Source: Trogon surrucura
Taxonomy: Eukaryota > Chordata > Aves > Trogoniformes > Trogonidae
Reading direction: 5' to 3'
DNA length: 64,000 bases
Assembly (NCBI GenBank): GCA_020746105.1
Contig: CM036658.1
Coordinates: forward strand, 28,793,099-28,857,098
Shown here: in pieces, positions 36,999 through 47,300 of the stretch
Numbering within the stretch: position 1 is the stretch's first letter
How the letters are laid out: every line of letters starts with the position of its first letter
Made by a program: the position numbers and the translations under genes
Notes under the pieces: generated by a model
Seen by the model: only the letters and a program-made list of their open reading frames with translations
Told to the model about the DNA's origin: nothing
Databases searched by the model: none

Positions 36999-39900
36999 GT
37001 AGGCAATCATTCTGAGTCTGTTTTTTCTCTGCTGTATTTTCACCCCCAGTCTCTGTCACAAGGCTGTACAAAGGATAATAAAAACCAACTGGTTATAATT
37101 GAAAACATGCACCTGTGAAACACGTAATTTTCTGTTCCACACTTAAATCTGGGATGGGAGGTTTTATTTCTTTTTTTTGGTGTTTTTGAAAGGGAATGGG
37201 AAATACATGGGATTCAATCAGAGAGAATTAAATTTAAAATGCATTTCTGCGAGTTTAGAAGTTTTTCCTCTCCATTGTTCTAATTAGGTGGTCTTGTCCT
37301 TACCATTTTTGTCCCTTTTTAATGACTTTCCCTTTGAGACTGTAACATTCTCATTTGGCAGAAAGTCGTCTTTCCTTTGACATGTATGAAGGGTCTGTAA
37401 CAGGAAGTGGTGGTGTTTGGATATTCATTCAGGTCACAGCTCCCGCTGATGAAATCTGCTCTTGTTTATGTAGGTTTTGTGAATCGCCAACAAGTGACTT
37501 GGAAATGCGTGGAGGACGGGGCAGGGGAAAGCGCGCAAGGTCCACCGCAGCTGCAGCTGTACCTGGGAATGATGCGAGTTTTGCAGAGTCCAGAGGACTT
37601 CAGAATAAGAATCGAGGTGGTGCCAATGGGAAGGGGAGGAGGGGCAGTCTTAACTCAAGTGGGCGCAGGACACCCCCAAACTGCGCCATGGATGAAGTCA
37701 AAGCCAGCCCCTCATCCACAAACAAGAGGAAAACTAAGCCTCCGATGGAACTGGATTTGAACTCTAGTTCAGAGGACAATAAATCTGGAAAACGTGTTCG
37801 TACTAACTCTCGAAGCACTCCCACAACCCCACAGGGGAAACCTGAGACTACATTTTTGGACCAAGGCTGCTCTTCTCCAGTGCTGATTGACTGTCCCCAC
37901 CCCAACTGCAACAAGAAGTACAAGCACATTAATGGACTACGATACCATCAGGCTCATGCACATTTAGACCCAGAAAACAAACTGGAGTTTGAGCCTGACA
38001 GTGAAGACAAAATTTCAGACTGTGAGGAAGCATTAAGTAATGTGGCACTTGAATGCAGTGAGCCAAGCACAAATTTGTCAGGCTTTGATCCACTGAAAGC
38101 ACCTACATCTCCTTCCTCTATCACTACCCCAGGGACGCCTAAGGGAAAAAGGGAACTGACAAGCAATGGCCCTGGTTCAGTTATCAGTTCCAAAACTGGC
38201 AAGAATTCTGGCAAGAAAAAGGGTCTGAACAGTGAATTGAACAGCCTTCCAGTAATTTCTAATATGGCAGCCACACTGGATAATTGCTTGGTAGCAGATG
38301 GCAATCTGCAAACCGAGATGCCAAAATTGGAGGCTGAAGGGTTAATAGACAAGAAGAGCCTGGGTGATAAAGGCAAGAAATCGAATAATTGCAAAGTGGA
38401 TAAAAACCTTTCCAAACTGAAAACAGCCAGGCCCATTGCCCCAGCTCCAGCACCGACTCCTCCCCAGTTAATAGCTATACCTACTACAGCCTTCACAACC
38501 ACCACTACAGGGACAATACCGGGACTGCCCTCTCTAACAACTACTATTGTTCAGGCTACACCAAAGAGCCCTCCTCTAAAACCTATTCAACCAAAGCCCA
38601 CAATTATGGGAGAGCCAAGCACTGTAAACCCAGCTCTCACATCACTCAAAGACAAAAAGAAAAAGGAGAAGCGAAAGCTGAAGGACAAAGAAAGCAAAGA
38701 GACGGGAAGCCCCAAGATGGATTCTAAGCTGGGAAAGCTGGAGGATTCAAAAGGGTCTGGGAAAGACTTATCTGGACATTTTTTAAAGGACCATCTCAAC
38801 AAGAATGAAGTGCTAGCTAATGGACTGTCAGAGTCTCAAGAGAGCAGGATGGCAAGTATTAAAGCTGAAGCTGATAAGGTTTACACGTTCACAGACAATG
38901 CACCCAGCCCTTCCATAGGGAGTGCCTCCAGGATGGAATGCAGCACTTTGGTGAATGGACAGTCTGCCATGGCGCCACTGCACGTGTTGACACAAAATGG
39001 TGCAGATAGTGCAGCTGCTAAAACCAACAGCCCTGCTTACTCGGATATTTCTGATGCAGCTGATGATGGTGGCTCTGACAGCAGGTCAGAGGGCATGAGG
39101 TCAAAGGCCAGCTCTCCGTCGGATATTATTTCTAATAAGGACAGTGTTGTAAAAGGGCATTCTTCAACCACAGCACATTCGGCTCAAGCGAAAGAGTCCC
39201 ATTCTCCCTATTACCATGGCTACGATCCTTATTATTCCCCAAGTTACATGCACTCTGGACAGGTCAGTGCCCCAGCAGCTGGGAACAGCAGTACCCCACA
39301 GGGACTGAAGATCAAAAAAGAGGCTGAGGAAGAGGCAGAGAAGAAAGAGAAGGCAGAACCGTCAGATGCCAAGAAAAGCGAAAGCACTTCCTCTAATTTG
39401 CAGCCGCAACATCAGTCAGTAATAACGCAAAGACACCCTGCACTTGCTCAGTCACTTTATTATGGACAGTATGCCTATGGGCTGTATATGGACCAAAAGT
39501 CCTTAATGGCCTCTAACCCTGCATACAGGCAGCAGTATGAAAAATACTATGAGGACCAGAGACTAGCAGAACAGAAAATGGCACAAACTGGGAGGGACTG
39601 TGAAAGGAAGAATGACCCTCCCTTGAAAGAGATCGGGAAGGATGACAGCAAGCAGAAGAATATTCCATCTGCCACTATTTCTAAGGCTCCTTCAACTCCA
39701 GAGTCCAGCAAAAATAACACTAAAATAGGGTCGTCAGTCTCTAACAAAGGTGAGGAGACAAGCAAATCACAGATCCTTTCCAACCATCATCAGCAGCTTC
39801 AATCTGACAGTTTCAAAGCCAAGCAAATGGAAAACCACCAGCTTATAAAGGAGGCTGTGGAGATGAAATCTGTTATGGACTCCATGAAGCAAACAGGAGT

Positions 39901-42900
39901 AGATCCAACCACAAGATTTAAACAGGTGAGATCACAGGAAATGGAACAAGAGTTTCTTGATTTATTCTTAAGTCATGTGAGATTTTGTCCCTGATTCTGC
40001 TATGTTTTTCTACCTTTGCAGCCAAACAAGCTCTGCCATCATTTTTCATGCTGGGTAGTACTGTAGTCTGTGAATAGACCAATAGACCTTTCAGTTAGAG
40101 CTGTTTGAAAAGAAAAAAAAAATCTAGCAAGGTGGTGACAGAACCCAGGCTTGAGACCTGAATAGACTATTTTAAATTACATGCATGAATAAAATAGAAT
40201 TAGATTTCTCTTTTAGATGTAAATTCTAAGCAATTTGCTTAGTTCAGAAATGAGAAATTTCAAGCAAAAGTAAGTAGCTTTCATTGTGAGAGGACTTAAA
40301 GTAGATTTGAAGCATGGTTTGAAGTGTTTCTTTTTTTTGTTAAATTGACAGTTGGCATTTACTAAAGATGGGTGAGCTGTTTCTTTGAAGAGTTGGCTTG
40401 AAGCTCAGCTCTTTATCTTAACCCAAGGTGACCTTTTTGAAGCAGTTAAGTTCCCCCTCTCTCCTCTACCAACCTCAGGCCCCTACAGACCTACACAATG
40501 GATGAAATCTTCTCTCCATTGAAGTCAGTGATAGTTTTGCCATTGACTTCAGTGGAACCAGAATTTCATCCAGTGGCTTCGTGCTGACCTTCCTGGATGT
40601 CCCATTGCCTTCATTCGAGGCAGTGTGACTTGTCTCTGTGCTCTGAACCGGAGCCTCAATGCTTGACGCTTTCATGTTCTGGTGTATGGTACATCCCAGA
40701 TTTCACCCTTACGGGCTGTCTTTCAAGGTACAGTGGGGTCAGGTGAGTGGGAGTTAGGGAGCAGTAAAGGAAGTGGGATGGTACAGCCCTGAGTAGGAGA
40801 AGATTTCTGCTGATTCAAATGAGCATTTGAACCAGACTGTCCAAGTGTCTAGCTGTGTGCTTATGTTCCTGTCGCATGTGCCATAAATGTATGTCAGTTG
40901 GAGACAGTGTTTACAACTATCTCTTGAGTATCCTGTATTAGAAAAAAAAAAAAAGCTTTCCTGTGACTGCTCAGTACTGATTTGGCGTAGTCTTGTAAAG
41001 ATCTCACCTACCTAATCCTGGAACATGTTTACAAACTGGTCTGTTGTCTGGCTTGAGTGGTGGTGTTTGGCTGGCGGATGGGTTTAATCTGTGGCATCTA
41101 TGTAATATATTATGAAAAATGTATTTATGATATCCTGTACATGTTCTTTAAACCATGTGATCCTGATCCTGTAAATACTTAGCCATGTGTAATTTGCAAA
41201 CTTGAAATAAGACTGTCAGCTGAAATAGTCTGCCTTAATGTCTGTCTTCCACTGATTCCTGATTGTTTGTAATATCAGTGACAGCATTATCATTTTCCAG
41301 CTAGATCAGTTTTTCAGGTTCATTGTTCCAGGTAATCTAAGTGCTGTGGCATATCATTAACCAGCTTTAATTTTGTGGTTCACAGATATTTTTTTGCTCT
41401 CTAGTGGGAAAATCTCTCTGTGGGCTGTAATTAAAATGTTTTATGAATAGCGTGGTCTCAGAACTTTGATACAATGCATATGTATTTCATGATTAAACTA
41501 GTTAAAGGCATGAAGAAGGATATAAGATGAAGCAGTTGAATTAAATTTTTATAATAATCTTTTGCTTCTTCATGGGAATATTGGTTTGACTTGGAGCTCA
41601 AGGCACTCTGTACACTTCTATGTAATAGGGATATGTTATTAAAACAGCTATTAAAAATACATTAACTGAAGTATGGGAAATATCAATAAAGATCTTATTT
41701 CAACATGTAAGTTCAGAACAAAATTCTTTTTCTCCTCCGTATTAGGATCCAGATTCACGAACATGGCATCATTATGTCTATCAGCCCAAATACTTTGATC
41801 AGCAAAAAGCAGAAGAACTTGATCGTGAGAAAAAGTTAAAAGACGACAGCCCTAGAAAAACACCTAACAAGGAAAGTTCCCTGCCTAACCTTCCTGTCTC
41901 ATTAGCAAGCATTAAAGAGGAGCCTAAGGAGGTCAAGCGTTCTGATTCTCAATCAGTGGATGAGAGCAAGATAAAAAATGATGATCGAAAGACTCCTGTA
42001 AATTGGAAGGACTCTCGGGGTGCTAGAGTAGCAGTTTCCTCACCAATGAGTCAGCATCAGTCATATATCCAGTACTTGCATGCTTATCCTTATCCACAGA
42101 TGTACGATCCCAATCATCCAGCCTATCGCGCAGTCTCTCCTGTCCTAATGCACAGCTATCCTGGTATGTATTCTGAAATTTGACTTGCACACTAGTTAAG
42201 ATTTACACACTGAACTGCAGTAAAGCCTGCTTTTTAATATTTCTGTTAGTAGCCAGGGTAAATTAGAAGCTTCATGGGTAACATTTGTTTTGCTTGTGCT
42301 TCCACTAGGGAAAGTTCTGTAGATGAAACTGATTTAATACAAGATGTTCCTTTTATGAACTGTCACAGTTCCCAGCTACAGTTTTCTCAACCCTTGACAG
42401 TCTGCTATTGCAGTTAGACTGACAGATAGTTTATTGCCTATAAAAATATTCTAAGCACTTACTGTCAGAACCATTACAGTTACTATTCCTTTCACTTAAA
42501 GAGGTCCCATAAATGTCTGAAATGGCTATCAGCTCAACCCTCTTTATAACCACCATTCATCAGAGTAAATTAGGTGAAGAAATTGAAGAGCACAGATGCC
42601 GTTTGATAGTCACATGATCCATTTTTGATCTTATCCTCTGTCCTGGCATCCCTTCCTCCCACCTTGATAAAACCAAAATGTAAAAACAGTGACTTGATGT
42701 GGTATTTATTGTTTACCTGCAGGGGCCTATCTCTCTCCAGGATTTCATTATCCGGTTTATGGGAAGATGTCAGGGAGAGAAGAGGCGGAGAAAGTCAATA
42801 CCAGCCCGAGCATCAATGCAAAATCAACCACTGAGTCCAAAGCACTGGATTTGCTCCAACAGCATGCCAACCAGTATCGCAGCAAGTCACCTGTTGTAAG

Positions 42901-45900
42901 GCTTCATCTGTTATTATAGAAGAGTGGTACATGTAGGGAGTGGTAGAGGACGTAGTTTTAAGCAGGACACAATCTGTCATCAAGCTCTGAGTCCATGATT
43001 TTTCCTCATAGTACTGCTTAAAATAAAAGCAATTTATAGTCAGTATGCTTCTGTGGCATAAACTGGAAGTGACACGTATAACACGGTTCTGTGCTCAGAG
43101 TCTTCCTATCTTAAATGAATGGGTTCACATAGAAACGTAGATTCAGAGATATCTCCTGGTGTACAGTTTATTGCAGTCATATGGGAAGCTCCTGTTTGGA
43201 AGCAGATAATGAAGTGAGAACTGGGGTTGTGGGATTTGATAATATCCCCTCCCTGTATTTGCCAAGTAGCCACATCTTCCAAATAGCAGATAACCAGCCT
43301 GCATATCTGAAGATTTCCACATTGAAACAAACACTGTTATTTTACTTTCAGATAAGTTGGTGCTAGTTTTAACTGTGAGTCACTGAATCTATTTTTAAAA
43401 GAGCTTTCTTGCTATTCAGGCAGGCCTGATCCCCAGAGTGCATTAAAGAGAGCTGAGGATTCATTTATATCAGCTTTCAGCAACTAAGTTGTCCAGGCAC
43501 TGGCAAGTCAGCCAAGCATAAGGGAGACCAAAACTAGAAGTCATCATGATGGCTTCAGGTTGCAGTGTGTTGCCTCAAAATGTCTGTGCCTTGGAAAATC
43601 TTCCATTAATGAGGTATATCAACTTTAGATTAGAATCAAGCACAAATAATCCAGTAGAAATACTTCTTCAGAAACCAAAACAACTTGATCACTCAAATTC
43701 AAGAGGTTGTTGCTAAGTAATGGGAGGTGTGTTTTGTTGTGATTTCATCCCTTTCAAAATTCTCACATTTTTCTTTTCGGTTTCTGTTACTAGCCTGTGG
43801 AAAAATCAGCAGCCGAGCGTGAACGGGAAGCAGAAAGGGAACGAGACCGTCATTCTCCTTTTAGCCAGCGGCATCTCCATACACACCATCACACACATGT
43901 TGGAATGGGCTACCCGCTGATACCTGGACAATATGATCCATTTCAAGGTGAGCAGATTTCCAATACTGGGATTAGCTTGCCTCATGCAGTTGTTATGCTG
44001 ACACTGAAAGTCATGCCTACATGAAGCATTTGGAGTAGAGATCCACTTGTTAAATCAGAAGTTCATTACATTTAGGAAGTAGGCCTGAAAATTCACATCA
44101 TGGACTAACAGCAAATAAATAGCTTTATGCCTGAGAAATACCAAGTTTTGTTTCCAAAACTGGGTGTTAGAGCATTATTAAAGATGTACTAGTTAGGCTG
44201 TCATTCACACGTTAACTAGTTGAAAGGCAGTAAAAACCCAAACCAAACAACCTCCTCTGTATAATTAAGGTTGTGTAAGCAAGGGAAGAAGTGTAGCAAA
44301 GACAAAAACTTTTTATACCGAACATATTTTATGTACAAGGCATTGCAGTCACAAGGGTTTGAGCTTATTATAATTTGTCCATCTGAAAGAAGACTTTGTA
44401 TTTTGCCAAATGCAGTGCACAAAGTTACGGTCAGGGAAAAGCAGTGTGGTAAGATATGATTCATTCTCTCTAGGTTTTCTACTAGTCTTTCACTGTTTTT
44501 TTCTAACCCTGGACTCTAGCTAAGTTGAAAGGAGATTTCTTCCCATGCAGTAAAGTACATGCTATCACAATTGGTGGCTAAATTACATTAATTCATTACG
44601 TTCACTTAGTACCTCAGCAGTTGTTTTTCCTGTGTAAAAGTCTTGACATTTCTCAGTCTGATTCAGTTATTCCATGGGCCTTTTGGGATGCATTGTACTT
44701 GTTCAGTAGGAAAACTGTAAAAACGATAAGTTATTACGAAAGTATTGTATTCTGAGCAGCTGGCATGTCGTTTCTGTAATTCACTGACTTTTGATTCTTG
44801 TTTCCTGGTACCTGTCGTTTCTACTGAGCTTCCTATTCAGTAACTCATGCAAACCACTTATCATGCGGTGCAGTACTCGGAAAGTTCTGAATACAATAAG
44901 TGGGAATTATTGAATGCAATAAGTAGGAATGCTGTATTTTCTTGTAAAATACCTACAAGGACAATTCAGTTCACTATATGAAGACATATTGATCATACTG
45001 GGCAAACTGTATTGACACCTTTGCTTGAAATACTTGCCAATTATGTAGCATTAAAAACCCCAACATTTTCTGGTGGTGGGGCTTTTTGTCACATTGCCTT
45101 GGAGATGCTTCCTAGCATTTCTCTGAGCACAATTCCATTTAAATCAGAAGTGTATCAACATTCCTTCCTTTCTTCTTTCCCTCAGGATTGACCTCTGCTG
45201 CCCTTGTTGCCACTCAGCAGGTGACTGCACAGGCGTCTGCATCTGGTATGTTTCCTGCACAAAGAAGGTAAATAGCCAGTAAATCTTTAATTAAGTATGT
45301 TAACATAAAGAGGAGAAAGCAAATCATAGATTTTATTGCCTATTGGTCCGCAACTCCTTGTATGACAGTTTTTAAGGATGAAGAAAATCTTGGAGCCTGG
45401 GGTTAATTGTGGTTTTATTCTTGTGAAGGTGACATTTTGTCCTTAGTTTTGTCCTTAGTTGTGTCCTTTAACTTTTCATTAAGAAGGAACAAGTAGTCTG
45501 TCTTCTGAGGTTTTCCATAGACTGTTTAAGGTTTGCTATTAAGATAAAACAAGTGGTTATGAAATATAATTTAAGATCCAGATTTCTTATAAAAGGAGTT
45601 TAAAGTTCATGTCCAGTTAGATCCATGTGCTACATGAAGAAAGCTTAAGGAAAGCTTAAGATTTTATCTGTTCTGCAAGTCTACCTGGTTTGCCAATTTC
45701 GCTTTCAGAGACGTTCACTTGGGTGTCTACCGAGAGGTGACATCGTATTTATGTTACATACCTATTCCATGCATTTGCCTCTCAGTTATTTACTGGGTTT
45801 TCAGTAGAATGTACTCTTCAGACATCATCCTTACTCTTCAAGAGGAAAGACACTCTTCTACATTATAGTGATCCCATCTCAAGTGAAAATCCCTGAGCAT

Positions 45901-46310
45901 CCTTAATGTTAGGGTTTCTTTCATCGCTGCCACATTAAGGCACAGAGTTTAAAGTACTGAATAGTACTGTAACATTCCATGGATATGAGTGTCTTTCTGG
46001 AAGCTGACTCTGAAAACAAAGGACTGCATAATATTCTTTGCTGGAGTTATTTGAGTGAGAAAGGTTTGCAGCCCTGGAAGAGTTGATGGATTCTAGGGTT
46101 TCAGAACCCAGAAAATAAATCGTGGCACAGGTTACTTGTTAGCATGTTGTTCCTGGCCGGGCGGCGACTTGGACATGGCTCGCTGTCTTTTCCTTCTGGG
46201 GGTTGAGAGTACTGTGCAGATTTCATTCTGTGTATGTGAGGTGCAGAAGAAGCCTAAGAGAAAAGGACACTGTGTACTAAAACATTCTTCTTTCTCTTTT
46301 CAGAGAATGA
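36911..46310 (+). CDS. ZNF608: ZNF608, zinc finger protein 608 (3' portion, seven spliced coding exons)
   Basis: Join 36911-36998, 37474-39925, 41746-42163, 42723-42895, 43794-43947, 45186-45267, 46304-46310. All introns are GT-AG and phases run 2, 0, 1, 0, 1, 2, giving about 1,123 residues after a split first codon, with no internal stop. Seen: a conserved start ([12 protein letters not shown]), one C2H2 finger, long Ser/Lys/Pro-rich low-complexity stretches, and a C-terminus with [10 protein letters not shown]. Known: vertebrates have two paralogues of this type, ZNF608 and ZNF609, nuclear transcription-associated proteins. The ending and the Thr-rich, Lys-rich middle match ZNF608 as I remember it; ZNF609 ends differently (SLYPPPRR). 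Human ZNF608 is about 1,512 residues, so roughly 380-390 N-terminal residues lie upstream of the window. Mouse Zfp608 has been linked to repression of Rag genes in T-cell development; that role is family knowledge, not visible here. Confidence 0.95.
36999..37473 (+). other. ZNF608: ZNF608 intron, short
   Basis: A GTAGGC...TATGTAG intron of 475 bp. The last 119 bp are in frame with the downstream exon and carry an ATG at 37382-37384. Confidence 0.9.
37474..39925 (+). CDS. ZNF608: ZNF608 large central coding exon with the C2H2 zinc finger
   Basis: A 2,452-nt exon. The acceptor is TATGTAG ending at 37473 and the donor is CAG|GTGAGA at 39925/39926. The first G completes the Arg codon of the previous exon and the sequence then reads [20 protein letters not shown]. 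Features in order: an Arg/Gly-rich basic stretch; a single C2H2 finger at 37892-37963 (CPHPNC, 12-residue spacer, HQAHAH); a Lys/Ser-rich linker; a Thr-rich stretch ([14 protein letters not shown]); a very basic [14 protein letters not shown] block near 38650 that looks like a nuclear localisation signal; the conserved [20 protein letters not shown] block near 38860; a Tyr-rich [14 protein letters not shown] block near 39210; and a Gln/Tyr-rich region near 39460. The frame stays open on both sides into the introns, so an unspliced reading would look longer. Confidence 0.96.
37892..37963 (+). other. ZNF608: C2H2 zinc-finger segment of ZNF608
   Basis: Encodes C-x4-C-x12-H followed by HQAHAH, so the last zinc ligand can be either of two His residues (spacing 2 or 4). 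It is preceded by [10 protein letters not shown] and followed by an acidic stretch. Only one finger is present, which fits the ZNF608/ZNF609 family. One finger on its own usually gives little DNA specificity, so a protein-interaction role is possible (inference). Confidence 0.9.
39926..41745 (+). other. ZNF608: ZNF608 intron with a palindromic MITE-like element
   Basis: A GTGAGA...TATTAG intron of 1.8 kb. The coding frame stays open for 23 codons past the donor (stop ending at 39994). Holds the palindrome at 40500-40571 and A/T homopolymer runs; otherwise nothing. Confidence 0.9.
40500..40571. repeat. MITE-like palindromic element, 72 bp
   Basis: Outer arms GGATGAAAT (40500-40508) and ATTTCATCC (40563-40571) are perfect inverted repeats. 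Inner arms CCATTGAAGTCAGTG (40516-40530) and CATTGACTTCAGTGG (40541-40555) pair over all 15 positions if two G-U pairs are allowed, around a 10-nt loop. The core ATTGAAGTCAATGG/CCATTGACTTCAAT is a pattern I recall as dispersed in birds, crocodilians and turtles, so this is probably an old palindromic MITE or related repeat. Exact family not known to me. Confidence 0.65.
41746..42163 (+). CDS. ZNF608: ZNF608 coding exon, [16 protein letters not shown] segment
   Basis: A 418-nt exon with acceptor ATTAG ending at 41745 and donor CCTG|GTATGT at 42163/42164. It enters at phase 0 and leaves at phase 1. It encodes a Trp/His/Tyr-rich conserved start, a charged Lys/Glu-rich middle containing the sumoylation-like IKEEPKE, then [20 protein letters not shown] and [14 protein letters not shown]. 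The Tyr/Pro/Gln-rich end is conserved between ZNF608 and ZNF609. Reading through the donor gives only three extra codons (MYSEI in frame) before TGA at 42181-42183, so intron retention would truncate the protein here. Confidence 0.95.
42164..42722 (+). other. ZNF608: ZNF608 intron
   Basis: A GTATGT...CTGCAG intron of 559 bp. Nothing specific seen. Confidence 0.9.
42723..42895 (+). CDS. ZNF608: ZNF608 coding exon, [16 protein letters not shown] segment
   Basis: A 173-nt exon with acceptor CCTGCAG ending at 42722 and donor CCTGTT|GTAAGG at 42895/42896. The first two bases complete a Gly codon, then [14 protein letters not shown]. It continues through a Ser/Thr/Lys stretch to [20 protein letters not shown], a probable short amphipathic helix conserved in ZNF609. 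It leaves at phase 0. Confidence 0.95.
42896..43793 (+). other. ZNF608: ZNF608 intron
   Basis: A GTAAGG...TACTAG intron of 898 bp. Nothing specific seen. Confidence 0.9.
43794..43947 (+). CDS. ZNF608: ZNF608 coding exon, Arg/Glu-rich and His-rich segment
   Basis: A 154-nt exon with acceptor TACTAG ending at 43793 and donor CAAG|GTGAGC at 43947/43948. It encodes [20 protein letters not shown], an alternating Arg/Glu single-helix type stretch, then a His cluster ([15 protein letters not shown]) and [10 protein letters not shown]. Entry is phase 0 and exit is phase 1. Confidence 0.95.
43948..45185 (+). other. ZNF608: ZNF608 intron
   Basis: A GTGAGC...CCTCAG intron of 1.2 kb with a long pyrimidine tract before the acceptor. 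A short direct repeat (GAATGCAATAAGTAGGAAT-like, about 44887-44931) is the only structure noticed. Confidence 0.9.
45186..45267 (+). CDS. ZNF608: ZNF608 penultimate coding exon
   Basis: An 82-nt exon with acceptor TTTCCCTCAG ending at 45185 and donor AGAAG|GTAAAT at 45267/45268. It encodes [20 protein letters not shown] and GMFPAQR plus two bases of the next Arg codon. This Ala/Gln-rich C-terminal tail is what separates ZNF608 from ZNF609. Confidence 0.93.
45268..46303 (+). other. ZNF608: ZNF608 last intron
   Basis: A GTAAAT...TTTCAG intron of 1.0 kb. If it is retained, the reading continues only into TAA at 45269-45271 immediately after the donor, so the Arg-Glu end depends on splicing. Confidence 0.88.
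46304..46310 (+). CDS. ZNF608: ZNF608 terminal coding exon (7 coding nt) with stop
   Basis: After a strong pyrimidine tract and TTTTCAG ending at 46303, the exon supplies the last base of an Arg codon, one Glu codon (GAA) and TGA at 46308-46310. The protein therefore ends Arg-Arg-Glu, as in human ZNF608. The rest of this exon is 3' UTR. The seven coding bases are too short to be found by coding potential; the exon is placed by phase, splice site and the known C-terminus. Confidence 0.88.
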
Positions 46311-46490
46311 TGACTTTGGGGATGTACATTGTCATGTGACTGGATCACATGAGGAAGCGCTTTATTACAGACATCAGTTCCATGGTGTTAATTTGAAATG
46401 CCTTAATGGCAGGCAAAAACCAGTCATTTCATTTTGTAAATTGCAGATTTTATCACAGAGTAACAAATGTTGCTGTAATTAGACTTCTGT

Positions 46491-46555
46491 TTTTATATAT
46501 ATATATATGCGTATATATATATATACATATATATATAAAAATATATATATATTCT
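46491..46555 (+). repeat. (TA)n repeat in the 3' UTR
   Basis: Runs of TA interrupted by GCG, C and AAA. The block is close to self-complementary and would form a hairpin in the transcript. It is a length-variable microsatellite. Confidence 0.9.
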
Positions 46556-46729
46556 TTACTTTTTTTGTATCAGTACCAAGGCTCGCACACAGGGTCTGCT
46601 GCTAAGTTGCGAACCACACAGTAAAAGGAGATATGTATTTGTCATGTTTAGAAAGCGTTAACTGCAAAAGGCTGTTTGTTTCTTTTATCTTCTTCCTTTT
46701 TTTTCTCCTTTCTTTTTTTCCTTTCTAAT

Positions 46730-46739
46730 TGTAAATAAA
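46730..46739 (+). promoter_or_regulatory. Pumilio-type site overlapping a proximal AATAAA
   Basis: TGTAAATA (46730-46737) fits the UGUANAUA Pumilio consensus and overlaps AATAAA at 46734-46739. Use of this signal would give a short 3' UTR of about 440 nt. Function is inferred from motif match only. Confidence 0.5.
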
Positions 46740-46972
46740 TAATGGTATGTATCAGTGTGCCTGAACCTTGCATACCCTTCTGATATTTCCCACAAGCTCT
46801 CAGAGAGGCTAACTGTGATGACACTTTGGTACAATGTAGACGTCTATTTGGTGGCTCCTATTAAGATGCATCAGTGTAAAATGTTACTGTATTCACTGTT
46901 TCATTGTAATTGTGTATTGTGAAAAATATACCTTTGGAAGGCATGGGGATTCTAGTACCACAAAAACTGTGT

Positions 46973-46980
46973 TGTATATA
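46973..46980 (+). promoter_or_regulatory. Pumilio response element TGTATATA
   Basis: An exact match to the preferred UGUAUAUA form, in the sense orientation of the ZNF608 3' UTR. A near match (TGTATATC) lies at 47223-47230. Confidence 0.5.
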
Positions 46981-47275
46981 ATGTATAGATTTTAATGGAG
47001 ATAATGAGCATCTGTGAATAATGAAATGTCTTTTTTGATAATCTTGAACGGCAGATAACCTAATAGCCTGCATACCAGAAGACATCTGTGATTGTTCTAT
47101 TACTTGAATAGTCCTGCAGTCTTTTTTTTAATGTTTACAATTACCCAGTTTTAGAAGAGAGACTTTAATGCCATTGCCTGTTTACTTGTTTTATGCTGTA
47201 ATCTAGTTTATTTTATGTAAAATGTATATCGAATGCTTTCATTTTTATACCTGCCTTAAATAATTTGGCAATCAG

Positions 47276-47281
47276 AATAAA
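47276..47281 (+). terminator. ZNF608: Poly(A) signal AATAAA of ZNF608
   Basis: Canonical AATAAA about 966 nt after the stop codon, followed by a T/GT-rich stretch (GGTGTCTATG near 47309 and GATGTGT near 47333) suitable as a downstream element. Cleavage is expected near 47295-47305. Confidence 0.8.
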
Positions 47282-47300
47282 GACAAAAAGTCATTTTTGT

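Larger units (their letters stand above)
46311..47300 (+). other. ZNF608: ZNF608 3' untranslated region
   Basis: AT-rich sequence following the stop codon. It holds a TA repeat (46491-46555), a long pyrimidine tract (about 46680-46726), two Pumilio-type octamers (46730-46737 TGTAAATA and 46973-46980 TGTATATA), an early AATAAA at 46734-46739 and the main AATAAA at 47276-47281. The end point is inferred from the second poly(A) signal and the T/GT-rich sequence after it. Confidence 0.8.

Noticed and set aside
37407-37760. A 117-codon plus-strand frame inside the large exon
   Set aside because: Out of frame with ZNF608 and overlaps the conserved coding sequence; a shadow frame.
37954-38505. A 183-codon minus-strand frame opposite the large exon
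   Set aside because: Antisense shadow of Ser/Thr/Lys-rich coding sequence; no known product.
36911-46310. Assignment as ZNF609 instead of ZNF608
   Set aside because: The finger and the Trp-rich block are shared, but the middle (Thr-rich [19 protein letters not shown]) and the QRRE ending fit ZNF608 as recalled, while ZNF609 ends SLYPPPRR.
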